From assembly GCF_030381805.1 (NCBI RefSeq), contig NZ_JAUDRH010000001.1, positions 434,001 to 498,000 on the forward strand: a stretch of DNA of 64,000 bases, in the 5' to 3' direction. The stretch is from Chlorogloeopsis sp. ULAP01 (GTDB taxonomy: Bacteria; Cyanobacteriota; Cyanobacteriia; Cyanobacteriales; Nostocaceae). This document shows, in pieces, positions 35,519 through 44,556 of this stretch. The stretch's first letter is position 1, and every line of letters starts with the position of its first letter. A model generated the notes under the pieces. It was not told where the DNA came from, did not search any database, and was given only the letters and a program-made list of their open reading frames with translations. Both the position numbers and the translations under genes were made by a program.

Positions 35519-36676
35519 TCAATCTTGAAATTCTGTTGATGAAGTTCCTGGTAGATTTTCCGGTGACGACAAGCTACGAATACGATGCATTTGTGCAAGA
35601 GCATATCTTGCTGTTGCTTGAACTTCAACATCGGAATCTTGCACCGCATGACATAACATCTGGCTGATTTGAGCTATCATATCGTACACGCGAGTCAGAT
35701 CGCGAATAGCATTTTGCCGTACTTGGGGACTTTCATCTTGCAATGACATTGCTAATGCGCGGTTCATCGGTTTGAGCGTGCGGGTGCCAATTTCTGCCAA
35801 AGCAGCCAAAATTAAACTACGTTGTTGCGAATCTGCATCAATCATCAAATCTACCAATGGCTGAATTGCTCGTGAATCTCCTTGTTGCCCCAAATCCCAA
35901 ATCGCTTTAGCTCGATGGATCGGATCGGAACTATTTAAGTCTTTGATCAATTCTTCAACAATATTGACTTTGGCAAGATGGGGAGTGGCTATTGGTGGTA
36001 GTAATTTTTTAGGTTGTGGTGTATCAGCTACTTGGGGAGTAATGCCATTAGAGCTAGGGGAATCTTGATTGGCTGTGGCTTCAAGCTCTTGTGAAGCTTG
36101 CGTAACTGGGTTAGTTTCGGCTTGAATAGAAGTTTCTAGCTCTGAAGTATCTTCTGAAGTATCTGTCGGCGCATTTTTTTTGCCTTTACTAAGCCATTTC
36201 ACAAGATATAGCAGTGCGCCAGTACTTCCTAAAAGGGCGATCGCCACAAGCAACCACCACACAAAACTGTGTCTTCCAGATACCCGTTTCTGTTGGGCAG
36301 CCTGCGGAGTTACATTGGCGACAATAGATTTTTTTTCTACTTCTGCTTCCAGCAGTTTCGTAATTTGGGTACTAGCAATTCCATTTGCTGCTAAATTTCG
36401 GTTTTGCTGAAATTTAATTACAGCATCGCGTGTGGCTGTACCATATTGTCCATCGATCACACCATCGTAGTAGCCTAACTTTAGTAGTTGGGCTTGTAAT
36501 GTCTTGACTTCATCCCCTGTACTGCCAAATTTGAGAATTGGCTGGTTGTCGATGTCTTGCAAACTGACTTGGGTAAGTTTTAGAAATTCATGGACTGGTT
36601 TTGGGATAGCTGTGTTTACTGGAATGTAGTCCAAATTTAAGCGAGTAAAGCCGATGACGATCAGAATTGAGAACAT
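35519..36676 (-). CDS. Peptidoglycan-binding, transmembrane and HEAT-repeat protein
   Basis: 385 residues in an uncommon order. A short N-terminal hydrophobic segment is followed by a PG_binding_1 domain at about 45-110 (LKFGSTGDEVKTLQAQLLKL, GTATRDAVIKFQ). A transmembrane helix lies at about 138-162 (FVWWLLVAIALLGSTGALLYLV), then a Ser/Thr/Glu-rich linker, then HEAT/PBS-type alpha repeats from about 240 (HRAKAIWDLGQQGDSRAIQP, VRQNAIRDL, VQATARYALAQM). The topology places a wall-binding domain in the periplasm and a protein-interaction scaffold in the cytoplasm, linked across the membrane. Function unknown. Confidence 0.88.
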   Translation of the reverse strand: MFSILIVIGFTRLNLDYIPVNTAIPKPVHEFLKLTQVSLQDIDNQPILKFGSTGDEVKTLQAQLLKLGYYDGVIDGQYGTATRDAVIKFQQNRNLAANGIASTQITKLLEAEVEKKSIVANVTPQAAQQKRVSGRHSFVWWLLVAIALLGSTGALLYLVKWLSKGKKNAPTDTSEDTSELETSIQAETNPVTQASQELEATANQDSPSSNGITPQVADTPQPKKLLPPIATPHLAKVNIVEELIKDLNSSDPIHRAKAIWDLGQQGDSRAIQPLVDLMIDADSQQRSLILAALAEIGTRTLKPMNRALAMSLQDESPQVRQNAIRDLTRVYDMIAQISQMLCHAVQDSDVEVQATARYALAQMHRIRSLSSPENLPGTSSTEFQD

Positions 36677-37077
36677 ACTCTCATGTAGAAAATTTCAGCC
36701 AGAAGTGGATTGCCAGTAAAATACCGCAAAATAACTTCTATCTGGCTAAATGTTAAGTTTTATCCCAAAGAATGACAAGCGATGTCTGTGAATAAACAAG
36801 GCAGAGGGCAGTAGGCAGTAGACGCGTAGCGGCTACTTACCCGACGGGAAGCCGGGCAAAGCCCGTCTACAGAAGTCGCTAGCTAACGCAACGCCTGACG
36901 GCGAACTCGCAAGAGCGTAGGTAGGGAAGAGGATTTGACTTGTTTGTTCGATTTGTAGCGGGTGGTGCGCCCCCTGTGAGGCGGCTGCTAAAAAACTGCG
37001 AGAGCATTTAAGCTATTTGGGAAAGTTCAGGCATGACTCAATTCTGTATAGCCCTTGCATTTCCCAAATTAGTTTCA
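36677..37077 (+). other. Intergenic region with interspersed GC-rich repeats
   Basis: About 400 bp without a gene. 36830-36930 holds repeat units such as GACGCGTAGCGGCT, GGGAAGCCGGGCAAAGCCCG and GCTAGCTAACGCAACGCC, similar in style to repeats at 51227, 60540 and 63700. Confidence 0.7.
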
Positions 37078-38202
37078 TCAAGAATTCTTTGAGGGTAAAA
37101 TTTCTGGTTCGGATTCTCTCACGGGTACGGTTAGAGAGTTCAGTTTTTTTCCAGAAGTTTCTAAAATCGGTTGCTGTTGTTTAGTAGCTATTTGTTCTGA
37201 TAAAGTTTCGTTCTTACTTACACCTGCTAAGGAATCGCGCTGATTGATCAAATAGATGCTGATTAAAGTCAAACCAACCCCTCCCCACTGTAAGGGACTA
37301 AGAATTTCTTTGAGCAACAAATTGCCAAATAATAAGGCAAATACAGGAGTCAGGAAAGTCAGAGAACTGAGACTAGTAAGATTGCCCCTAGAAGCAAAAT
37401 AGAAAAATAATCCATAGGCGATCGCACTGCCAAACACTGTGGCGTAAGCTAAAGCGAGCCAATCAGAAGCCACTAAATTCGGTAATTGCTGCGATTCTGC
37501 AACTGATGAAATCGCCCACAAAGGCAAACCACCCAAAATCATATGCCAACCTGTTGCAGCTATAGGATCAGCATAGCGGCTAACAAACCGAATTAAAACC
37601 GTTCCCACAGCCATACTTAGCGCCGCCAGCAGCATTAACCATTCGCCACTTTGAAACAGGGAGTCAAGAAGTGGAATCGTAGGGGCAGCGCCTTGTGCCT
37701 GCCCTAAAGAGTGGAAGAGCGGGAGAGTATGATGAGAAAAAATACCCAGAATCCACTCATCAGGTAAGCCAATCAAACTAATACCTGTGACTCCAAGTAA
37801 AAGCCCCAGCCATCCCCATAAGCCAATTCTTTCTTGAAATAGCCAAGAAGACATCAAAGCAACAGCCAATGGCTGAGAATCAATCATCACTGAGCCTAAG
37901 CCAGCACCAGTTCTAACCAATCCCTCTGCCAAAAAACCTTGAAATAATGTTCCATCTACCAAGGCAAATAAAACAATCCACAGCCAAGCTGCCCAACCTC
38001 TAGGCTGAGGTTTGCCCATCATTATCGCTGCAATCAAAATCAGTATCCCGGCTGGTAAGATACGCACTCCTGCCATGAATAGTGGTGTGGTGTGGGAAAT
38101 AACTCCTTTCATCGCCACCATAGCCGTACCCCACAGGAAAAAGGGTGCGATTAGGAGTAGGGGAGCGAGGGGAAGCCGAGATGCACTGAGTTTCAGCTGC
38201 AT
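37078..38202 (-). CDS. EamA/DMT family transporter
   Basis: A 374-residue inner-membrane carrier of the drug/metabolite transporter superfamily: two EamA repeats and about ten transmembrane helices, with conserved starts APFFLWGTAMVAMKG and ALSMAVGTVLIRFVSRY. A polar segment between the repeats (LFHSLGQAQGAAPT) is encoded by a palindromic genome repeat at 37677-37708, apparently inserted in frame into the inter-repeat loop. The C-terminal ~50 residues are hydrophilic. Substrate unknown; family members export amino acids, nucleosides or drugs. Confidence 0.92.
   Translation of the reverse strand: MQLKLSASRLPLAPLLLIAPFFLWGTAMVAMKGVISHTTPLFMAGVRILPAGILILIAAIMMGKPQPRGWAAWLWIVLFALVDGTLFQGFLAEGLVRTGAGLGSVMIDSQPLAVALMSSWLFQERIGLWGWLGLLLGVTGISLIGLPDEWILGIFSHHTLPLFHSLGQAQGAAPTIPLLDSLFQSGEWLMLLAALSMAVGTVLIRFVSRYADPIAATGWHMILGGLPLWAISSVAESQQLPNLVASDWLALAYATVFGSAIAYGLFFYFASRGNLTSLSSLTFLTPVFALLFGNLLLKEILSPLQWGGVGLTLISIYLINQRDSLAGVSKNETLSEQIATKQQQPILETSGKKLNSLTVPVRESEPEILPSKNS
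37677..37708. repeat. Palindromic repeat inside the EamA gene
   Basis: TAGGGGCAG-CGCCTTGTG-CCTGCCCTA is an imperfect inverted repeat of the kind normally found between cyanobacterial genes. Here it is translated as part of the loop between the two EamA halves without breaking the frame. Confidence 0.75.
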
Positions 38203-38326
38203 GGAATTGCTGACGCCTTTTTTTCACAACTGCAAAAATGCTTTACCTAATTTTACCGAAACATTTCGTTTTGTGAAGGAAAGAATACTCAGTTGCGATC
38301 GCATTCAGTTACAGCCAGCCTTATTT

Positions 38327-38461
38327 TAAGGTGTATTATACCATTTCACTTTTTGAGTGATTCATATTCAACCCCTCCCAACCTCCCCTTAGTAAGGGCA
38401 GGTGCCGTAGGCGGTGGGGTACATCCATATCAGCCTTTTCGTGAAATAGTATTACACCTTA
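38327..38461. mobile_element. MITE-like element, 135 bp
   Basis: Termini TAAGGTGTATTATACCATTT (38327-38346, then CAC) and the inverse TAAGGTGTAATACTATTTCA (from 38461 downward, then C) match with one mismatch and a 2-nt gap. No ORF inside. The inner ends ATACCATTTCAC/ATACTATTTCAC match those of the element at 18315-18427, so both are probably one family mobilised in trans. Confidence 0.8.
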
Positions 38462-38523
38462 TTGCTTATGTGGGAAAACTGTGAATAGCAATTACTCATC
38501 TACAAAAACGCTTCCAAATAAGT

Positions 38524-39084
38524 ATGCAATTCCTTTGTTGCAAAAACTTTCAGAAATTATTTTGTCTTTCAATATTTCTAATTGGAGTTGTAGTATTTTC
38601 TTCTCCAAGCTATGCGGGTGGAGCAAGCTGGAAGGTTGTTGTAGAGGGCGTGGACAATCTTTCCCAAACAAGTGCCGTTATTACTCTCAAAACAGTTGAG
38701 TCATGGTATCCAAAATGTACAGTCATGACAATTCTTGCCGAGTATAGACCGGAACCTCTTTGGGAACAAACTTGGAGCAAAAATATGGTAACTCAAGCAA
38801 AACACCTGAAAGCTTTAGAATATCTTCATCACGCTCATGTTCAAAGTCAGGTAATTCGATTTGGTGAAATAGGAACGGGTTTGGTTAGTCAAGAAATTTC
38901 AGAACACTGGTTGTCTAAATTGATGTCTTTGTTGAGTTCTGTATTCGGCTTTGGGAAAAATAGCAATCTGAAACAGCCTGACTTATCTCGAACTCCAAGC
39001 TGTACTTTTAAGAGTAGGGGACTTGCTATTCTTGATGAACATGAAGGTACACAAGCTGTTTACTCATTCTACGGGCGAGTTTAA
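38524..39084 (+). CDS. Secreted hypothetical protein
   Basis: 186 residues with a clear signal peptide (hydrophobic LFCLSIFLIGVVVFSS, cleavage likely after SYA). The mature part begins GGASWKVVVEGVDN and contains VITLKTVESW; no domain is recognised. Two Cys remain after cleavage (KCTVM and SCTFK) and could form a disulfide. The ATG at 38524 is the first plausible start; no strong ribosome binding site is seen. It lies just after a MITE-like element. Confidence 0.65.
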   Translation: MQFLCCKNFQKLFCLSIFLIGVVVFSSPSYAGGASWKVVVEGVDNLSQTSAVITLKTVESWYPKCTVMTILAEYRPEPLWEQTWSKNMVTQAKHLKALEYLHHAHVQSQVIRFGEIGTGLVSQEISEHWLSKLMSLLSSVFGFGKNSNLKQPDLSRTPSCTFKSRGLAILDEHEGTQAVYSFYGRV

Positions 39085-39144
39085 TCTGCTCAAATCAAGC
39101 TTCCCAAGTCTGATGTTCCTATGTCATAAATCTTGTGGTGTGGC

Positions 39145-39960
39145 TTACAATTTGTATTTAAGTTTTTCTACTATCATTTTGGCATAATGACTGAATGAAG
39201 TTTCTTTTGGTTTGTTCATTTCTCTGACTATTGGTTCTATCAATTCAGGGGAGAAATTCTCAAATGACAGATTTGGCCAGCACTTGATTAACCAATTAAC
39301 ATTTTCATCAAGAGAATCCCACGTTTTATATAGTTTACGACGTTCTTTACCTGCTATCTCTAGCTCTTGTTTCAACCTAGTGAGTACCATCTGAGGTAAC
39401 TCGGAATTGTATTTGCGAGAGATGGCGAAGAAGTTTTGTTCATTGCATTCCACAAATCCTTTTTCATTTATGTAAGCCGCACAAGTTTCCCAAGCTTCTC
39501 CTGTCACTTGCATCATACTTGTTAAACTGACGGACTCTAGTTCAACTGTATAAAGTTCTGAAACATAGACTATCGGAGAAGGAAATTTTGCTTGCCAGTC
39601 TCCTACTGTGCAAAGATATATCCTGTCATAACCAAAAATTGGAATCAGGGGTTTATCTATGTACCTGACTCCATATTTTTCAAAATCTTTAACCGTCTCT
39701 ATAGATCCTTGCGGGCTACAAAGCGTCATCGTGCCATAGTAGGGGGCAAAAATTGTATCCCAGTTTTCAGTTTCACAATCCCATCCCCCACACCATTGAT
39801 AAAGTTCATAGACTTCTTGTGGCAATCGATAAGGTAGAACTTGAAATCTTTTTTCAATATTTTCTAAAGGTAAACCTGGAGGTAATTTGGCTGCCACATC
39901 TGGATAATTACCCTCTAAGTAGGTGCGAATGCGATCTAAAGCATTTGTTAATTCAGACAC
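39145..39960 (-). CDS. SMI1/KNR4 (SUKH) family protein
   Basis: 271 residues. The N-terminal ~190 show the SUKH fold pattern: LPPGLPLENIEKRFQVLPYR, LPQEVYELYQWCGGWD and IPIFGYDRIYLCTVGDWQ. A helical C-terminal part follows (LKQELEIAGKERRKLYKTW). SUKH proteins serve as immunity proteins against polymorphic toxins in many bacteria and as regulatory scaffolds elsewhere. No toxin gene adjoins it, so an orphan immunity or housekeeping role cannot be separated. Confidence 0.82.
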   Translation of the reverse strand: MSELTNALDRIRTYLEGNYPDVAAKLPPGLPLENIEKRFQVLPYRLPQEVYELYQWCGGWDCETENWDTIFAPYYGTMTLCSPQGSIETVKDFEKYGVRYIDKPLIPIFGYDRIYLCTVGDWQAKFPSPIVYVSELYTVELESVSLTSMMQVTGEAWETCAAYINEKGFVECNEQNFFAISRKYNSELPQMVLTRLKQELEIAGKERRKLYKTWDSLDENVNWLIKCWPNLSFENFSPELIEPIVREMNKPKETSFSHYAKMIVEKLKYKL

Positions 39961-40037
39961 CTTTAATTTAACATTTATAGAAAAATTTTAAGGTGCGTTA
40001 ACGCAGTGTAACGCACCCTACTTTATTGACCAATCGA

Positions 40038-41687
40038 CTAACTAACCACAACAGCAGACGATTCCAAACTTGCCACTAATTCTACATTGAACTCTGTTTC
40101 AAAAACTCCTTTTTTGTAATCTAAACTCCAGAGTTCTAAGCCGCAGTCATCATCAGGACGAGATGGGTAAATTCGCATTTTTAATTGTCGCAAATCTGGA
40201 CGAAATTCACATTTCAATTGGGTTATTGCTCCAATCTGTCGCCTGTCTAAAGCAACTGCCAATCTTAAAATGGCACTCAATTGACTGACAAGTTGTCGGT
40301 GCTCTTTGTGCAGAAGATTGCGGAAATTTTCGTGCTTTTTCTTGGGCGGTGATTTGCGATGATAACGCGCTAAGTTGGCAATAATTTCGATCTCGGTTTC
40401 GGTATAGCCGAGCAATTCGCCATTACGAATCAGATAGTAAGAGTGTTTGTGGTGAGAATCATGACTGACATAGTGACCGCAGTTGTGTAAGATGGCAGCT
40501 GCCCAAAGCAGTTGCCTTTCTTCCACTCCCCAATTGTGTAGGATACCTTGAGTTTGGTCAAATATACTGAGAGCAAATACTGCGACGCGATCGCTATGTT
40601 CTAAATTGACATGATATTTTTTCGCACTTTTGAGAACACTGCGTTGGCGCACTGAACTTTGGTAGCGCAAACGGTCTTCTATTAAGCTATGAGTGAGCAT
40701 CCAGTCTACGATCACTCCTTCCCGAAGCGATCGCTCACACACCGTTAACGATTCTACTCCCAACAGACTCATTGCTTCCTGTAATATTACTGCGCCTGCC
40801 AGTATAACTTCTGACCGCTTTTCTGGCATACCGGGTATTGTCGCCCGCTCGGAGTTAGTCATTTTCCGCAAGCGATTTACCGACTCTCGCAAATCTTTGA
40901 GGCTAAACTGATAACCATTGAGGGTATTGGGAACAAAACCTAATTTCTCCCTGGCATGGATCGCAGCCATTGTTTCGATAGTACCGGAAGTTCCTACCAA
41001 CCGAGGATATTCACCAAAGTGTAAGTTTGACAATACCTCTTCTACAGAACGTTCCAGCATCCCGCGTGCATAGGCTTGCAGGTATTGAAATTCGGCATTG
41101 CTGACGGGATCTGTCGAGATCAACTCGTTCGTGAGTCGAACTGCACCTATTTTTGTACTGGTAAGGGTTCGTTCCTCATAACTGTCGCCCAAAATTATTT
41201 CTGTGGAACCACCACCAATATCAATAATGACGTGGGGCTGGTTGTTAAATTCCATCCCCGACAACACACCCAGGTAAATCCGCCGTGCTTCTTCTTGCCC
41301 AGAAATTAAGTCAACGCTCAAACCCAACTCGACTTCTACCTGGTGTAAAAAATCTTTACCATTTGGGGCTTCCCGCACAGCGCTAGTTGCTACAGCAACG
41401 ATTGTCTCGGCGTTGAGAGTTTTTGCTACTTCTTGGAAACGCCGCAAGCAGGCGATCGCCCTTTCAATCACTTCTGGTTTTAAGCATCCAGTGACAAGAT
41501 CGCGATCGCCCAGTCTCACAGTTTCTTTTTCTCTGCCGATAATACTGAACGCTGGCAGTGTTGGTTCAATCTGCACAATTACCATGTGCAGAGAATTTGT
41601 TCCCAAGTCGATAGCAGCGATGATTCGCTGTTGCTTGCCAGTTTGAGTTGGTGTACTCCCCCAGTTAGCAGAAACTAAATTCACCAT
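40038..41687 (-). CDS. ppx: Exopolyphosphatase / guanosine pentaphosphatase (Ppx/GppA)
   Basis: A 549-residue cytoplasmic enzyme removing terminal phosphates from polyphosphate and/or converting pppGpp to ppGpp. The N-terminal ASKHA-type ATPase fold has IAAIDLGTNSLHMVIV, ATSAVREAPNG, the catalytic-type Glu in SGQEEARRIYLG, and VIIDIGGGSTEI. The C-terminal half is HD-like (AAILHNCGHYVSHDSHHKHS, with ANLARYHRKS). Length fits the long cyanobacterial Ppx. It is divergent from the ubiA gene across 351 bp. Substrate preference cannot be read from sequence. Confidence 0.93.
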   Translation of the reverse strand: MVNLVSANWGSTPTQTGKQQRIIAAIDLGTNSLHMVIVQIEPTLPAFSIIGREKETVRLGDRDLVTGCLKPEVIERAIACLRRFQEVAKTLNAETIVAVATSAVREAPNGKDFLHQVEVELGLSVDLISGQEEARRIYLGVLSGMEFNNQPHVIIDIGGGSTEIILGDSYEERTLTSTKIGAVRLTNELISTDPVSNAEFQYLQAYARGMLERSVEEVLSNLHFGEYPRLVGTSGTIETMAAIHAREKLGFVPNTLNGYQFSLKDLRESVNRLRKMTNSERATIPGMPEKRSEVILAGAVILQEAMSLLGVESLTVCERSLREGVIVDWMLTHSLIEDRLRYQSSVRQRSVLKSAKKYHVNLEHSDRVAVFALSIFDQTQGILHNWGVEERQLLWAAAILHNCGHYVSHDSHHKHSYYLIRNGELLGYTETEIEIIANLARYHRKSPPKKKHENFRNLLHKEHRQLVSQLSAILRLAVALDRRQIGAITQLKCEFRPDLRQLKMRIYPSRPDDDCGLELWSLDYKKGVFETEFNVELVASLESSAVVVS

Positions 41688-42038
41688 CTATTTTGTTCTC
41701 TCTATTTAGGATGGTAGGAGCCGACAACGCCGATTAAACGGCACGAGTGTTGTGAAACAAATTTGTCTCAGATAGAAAGCCGGATAACTCTACCTGAGTG
41801 ATAGAATTCACCCTGCTGCTTGCAACTAAAAGAACTATTTAGATTGATTCCAAGTTGCTAGTTTAGATTTTGCTTTTATAAATATCAAATAACAAATATC
41901 AAATAAAATTATTCTATATTATGTGAAGATGTGTTAATCAGGTACTGGGAAGAGTCTAGTTCACGCTCTTGAGCGTTTCATTTCCCAGTCACTAATCCCC
42001 AGTCACCAGTCACTAATACCTCATCCTTTGAGATTCCT
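41688..42038. other. Divergent intergenic region ppx / ubiA
   Basis: 351 bp with promoters expected for both neighbours. No gene. Near 41975-42025 there are CAGTCACTAAT / CAGTCACCAGTCACTAAT direct repeats of the kind scattered in nostocalean intergenic DNA. Confidence 0.6.
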
Positions 42039-42926
42039 ATGCTAACTACACCAGAATCCAAACAGGAACCAACATGGCTTGTGATCGCCCGGCTTTTACG
42101 ATGGCATAAGCCAGAAGGACGATTAATATTAATGATTCCTGCCCTTTGGGCTGTGTTTTTGGCAGCCGCAGGGAAACCACCTTTACCACTGGTTGGCGTG
42201 ATTGTTCTAGGAACTCTCGCCACAAGTGCTGCTGGTTGTGTAGTCAATGATTTATGGGATAGAGATATAGATCCAGAAGTGGAAAGAACACGCGATCGCC
42301 CCCTTGCCTCCCGTGCGCTGTCGGTGAAAGTTGGTATCGTTGTTGCGTTTATAGCGCTCGGATGTGCTGCGGTTCTTGCTTTCTATCTTAACTCACTCTC
42401 ATTTTGGTTGTCTGTGGCAGCAGTTCCAGTAATTTTGCTTTATCCAGGTGCAAAGCGCGTATTTCCTGTACCGCAGTTGGTGCTTTCCATCGCCTGGGGT
42501 TTTGCGGTGTTAATTAGCTGGAGTGCAGTGACGCAGAACCTTTCCTTACCGACTTGGCTACTTTGGAGCGCGACAGTACTGTGGACGCTAGGATTTGATA
42601 CCGTCTATGCTATGAGCGATCGCGATGACGATAGGCGCATTGGTGTTAATTCCAGTGCCTTATTTTTTGGTGATTATACTCCTGTGGCAATTGGCATTTT
42701 CTTTAGTGGTACCGTCTTTTTTCTTGCCTGGCTAGGAATCACCATACACCTTCATCTAGCCTTCTGGATTAGTATTGCCATTGCAACTGCTGGTTGGATT
42801 TGGCAGTTTATTCGTTTAGCTAAAAAAGACTTACCTAACTCTATTTATGGTGAAATTTTTCGGCAAAATGTTTGGATTGGCTTTATCGTCTTGGCTGGAA
42901 TGATTATCGGCAGTTTGCAAATCTAA
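42039..42926 (+). CDS. ubiA: 4-hydroxybenzoate polyprenyltransferase (UbiA family)
   Basis: A 295-residue membrane enzyme with about eight transmembrane helices. The two Asp-rich Mg-diphosphate motifs are clear: NDLWDRDID and DRDDDRR. In cyanobacteria the close UbiA homologue attaches the solanesyl chain to 4-hydroxybenzoate early in plastoquinone synthesis, and this sequence looks like that type (RWHKPEGRLILMIPALWAVF) rather than homogentisate or chlorophyll prenyltransferases. Start ATG 42039. It converges with the kinase gene 10 nt downstream. Confidence 0.92.
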   Translation: MLTTPESKQEPTWLVIARLLRWHKPEGRLILMIPALWAVFLAAAGKPPLPLVGVIVLGTLATSAAGCVVNDLWDRDIDPEVERTRDRPLASRALSVKVGIVVAFIALGCAAVLAFYLNSLSFWLSVAAVPVILLYPGAKRVFPVPQLVLSIAWGFAVLISWSAVTQNLSLPTWLLWSATVLWTLGFDTVYAMSDRDDDRRIGVNSSALFFGDYTPVAIGIFFSGTVFFLAWLGITIHLHLAFWISIAIATAGWIWQFIRLAKKDLPNSIYGEIFRQNVWIGFIVLAGMIIGSLQI

Positions 42927-42936
42927 GGCACTTTTT

Positions 42937-44490
42937 CTAATACATACTTTGAGGAGCAGAGTCTGATGCTGCAACATACTGTAGCATCCGAGATTGTAAT
43001 TGTAGATATTGGTGCTTTAACAAATTTTTGCTCAACTGGAGATAAGACGAAGCTGGTAGACTTTGACTCTGTTCTACCCATCTTTTCAGCATTTGCCGCT
43101 GATCTAAAGCTATATAACTGCTCAAAACGTTAGCACAAAAATTTGGTGCTTCTAGAGTAAAGAAAATCAAAGGATAGCGTTCATTTTTAGCCAAAGAACT
43201 CACTAGCCTATGATTGTGAGGATTTGTCATATCTAAGTAACAAGGTAGCCACTTAGAGCCAAATTCTCGACTGTAAAGTAAAGTTACCCACAGCAGCATT
43301 GGGTGGGGAGATGCGGCAAAAATAAACTGGTTGCAACGCATACAAGAGGTGTACTTGCTGATATTTTGCACAGACATCATCAGCAGTAGCCCTGTCACCA
43401 AACCTTGTTCGGTATCAACTAGCTGAGGAAAAACTATTTCCTGAATAGGTTTATCTTTAGGCCATATCAGCTTTTTACACGCTTGTTTTATCGGTAGCAA
43501 CTCAGAATGCCCAACTGAGGAGGATGAAAAAGCTGGGGAGGCAGGTATCCCAACTTGAGGAGTAATGGCAGACGATTGTGGTGGAGATGGAGAAGGAAAT
43601 TTCTCTGCCAGGCTTTCCAATATTTTGAGAACTTCACCCAAATTTTGGGGGCGATCGCTTGCTGATTTTGCCAAACAAGCCACGATTAAATCATTGAGTT
43701 TCTCAGGCAGTTTGAGATTGGGATTAACATCAGCGATCGTCAGTGGTGGTTGGAAGTGATGAGCCTTATACCAAGCGCCAAAAAAGTCTGTTTCTGGTTG
43801 CCAAGGTTTTTGCCCCGTGAGCATCTCAAACATCATTACCCCCAGGCTATAAATATCAGAACGACTATCTAATTCATTGCCGTCCAATTGTTCTGGAGAA
43901 CAGTAGGGTAAAGTGCCATGAAAGCTCTTACTAGTGCCTATTGTGGTTTGTGTAGTTAAAAATTTAGCAATTCCGAAATCTAGAATTTTAACTAACTGAC
44001 CCAATATCGGATCGGGTACAACTAAAATGTTAACTGGCTTAATATCTCTATGTACAAGCGGATAAGTTTTTCCGTCTATATTAATACCTTGATGAGCGCA
44101 CTGCAAACCTAAACAAATCTGACGGCAAATAGCAATAAACATCGGTAAAGGCGTAGGAATCAAATCTTTTAGAATCTTGCCGCATAAATATTCCATTACA
44201 TAGAAAGGTTTACCATTTTCACTTACACCATAATCTGTTACTTTAACTATATGTAAGCTCTGTTGACTTAATGCTGCACAAATGCGAGCTTCGCGAGCAA
44301 AGTCCTGTTGCATCTTACCTTCTGAAAAAGTCTGAGATAAGAATTTAATCGCGACTGATATTCCTCCTAGCAAAATATCCTCTGCTAGATAAACTTCTCC
44401 CATGCCTCCTCTACCAATTATTTTTTTTAATTGATAACGTTTGGCAAGCAACCCTAGATTATTTGTAGGGTTAAACGAACTAATCTTCAT
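42937..44490 (-). CDS. Hanks-type serine/threonine protein kinase with conserved C-terminal domain
   Basis: 517 residues. N-terminal kinase at about 19-290: glycine loop GRGGMGEVYLA, Lys49, catalytic loop VHRDIKPVN, ILDFGIAKFL and SDIYSLGVMMFEMLTG. All catalytic residues are present. No transmembrane helix. After a Pro/Ser linker comes a C-terminal domain (about 340-505) shared with the next gene: WPKDKPIQEIVFPQL, MLLWVTLLYS, RYPLIFFTLEAPNFCANVL. I do not recognise it; its Leu/Phe-rich alternation suggests a globular sensor or substrate-docking fold. It is 66 nt from the paralogue at 44557, so the pair is a tandem duplication and probably one operon. Confidence 0.93.
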   Translation of the reverse strand: MKISSFNPTNNLGLLAKRYQLKKIIGRGGMGEVYLAEDILLGGISVAIKFLSQTFSEGKMQQDFAREARICAALSQQSLHIVKVTDYGVSENGKPFYVMEYLCGKILKDLIPTPLPMFIAICRQICLGLQCAHQGINIDGKTYPLVHRDIKPVNILVVPDPILGQLVKILDFGIAKFLTTQTTIGTSKSFHGTLPYCSPEQLDGNELDSRSDIYSLGVMMFEMLTGQKPWQPETDFFGAWYKAHHFQPPLTIADVNPNLKLPEKLNDLIVACLAKSASDRPQNLGEVLKILESLAEKFPSPSPPQSSAITPQVGIPASPAFSSSSVGHSELLPIKQACKKLIWPKDKPIQEIVFPQLVDTEQGLVTGLLLMMSVQNISKYTSCMRCNQFIFAASPHPMLLWVTLLYSREFGSKWLPCYLDMTNPHNHRLVSSLAKNERYPLIFFTLEAPNFCANVLSSYIALDQRQMLKRWVEQSQSLPASSYLQLSKNLLKHQYLQLQSRMLQYVAASDSAPQSMY

Positions 44491-44556
44491 TGTTTCAACC
44501 TCTACGATATCTATCTACAAGGTTTTATCAATTAGTCAAAAAAATGTTTATGACTA

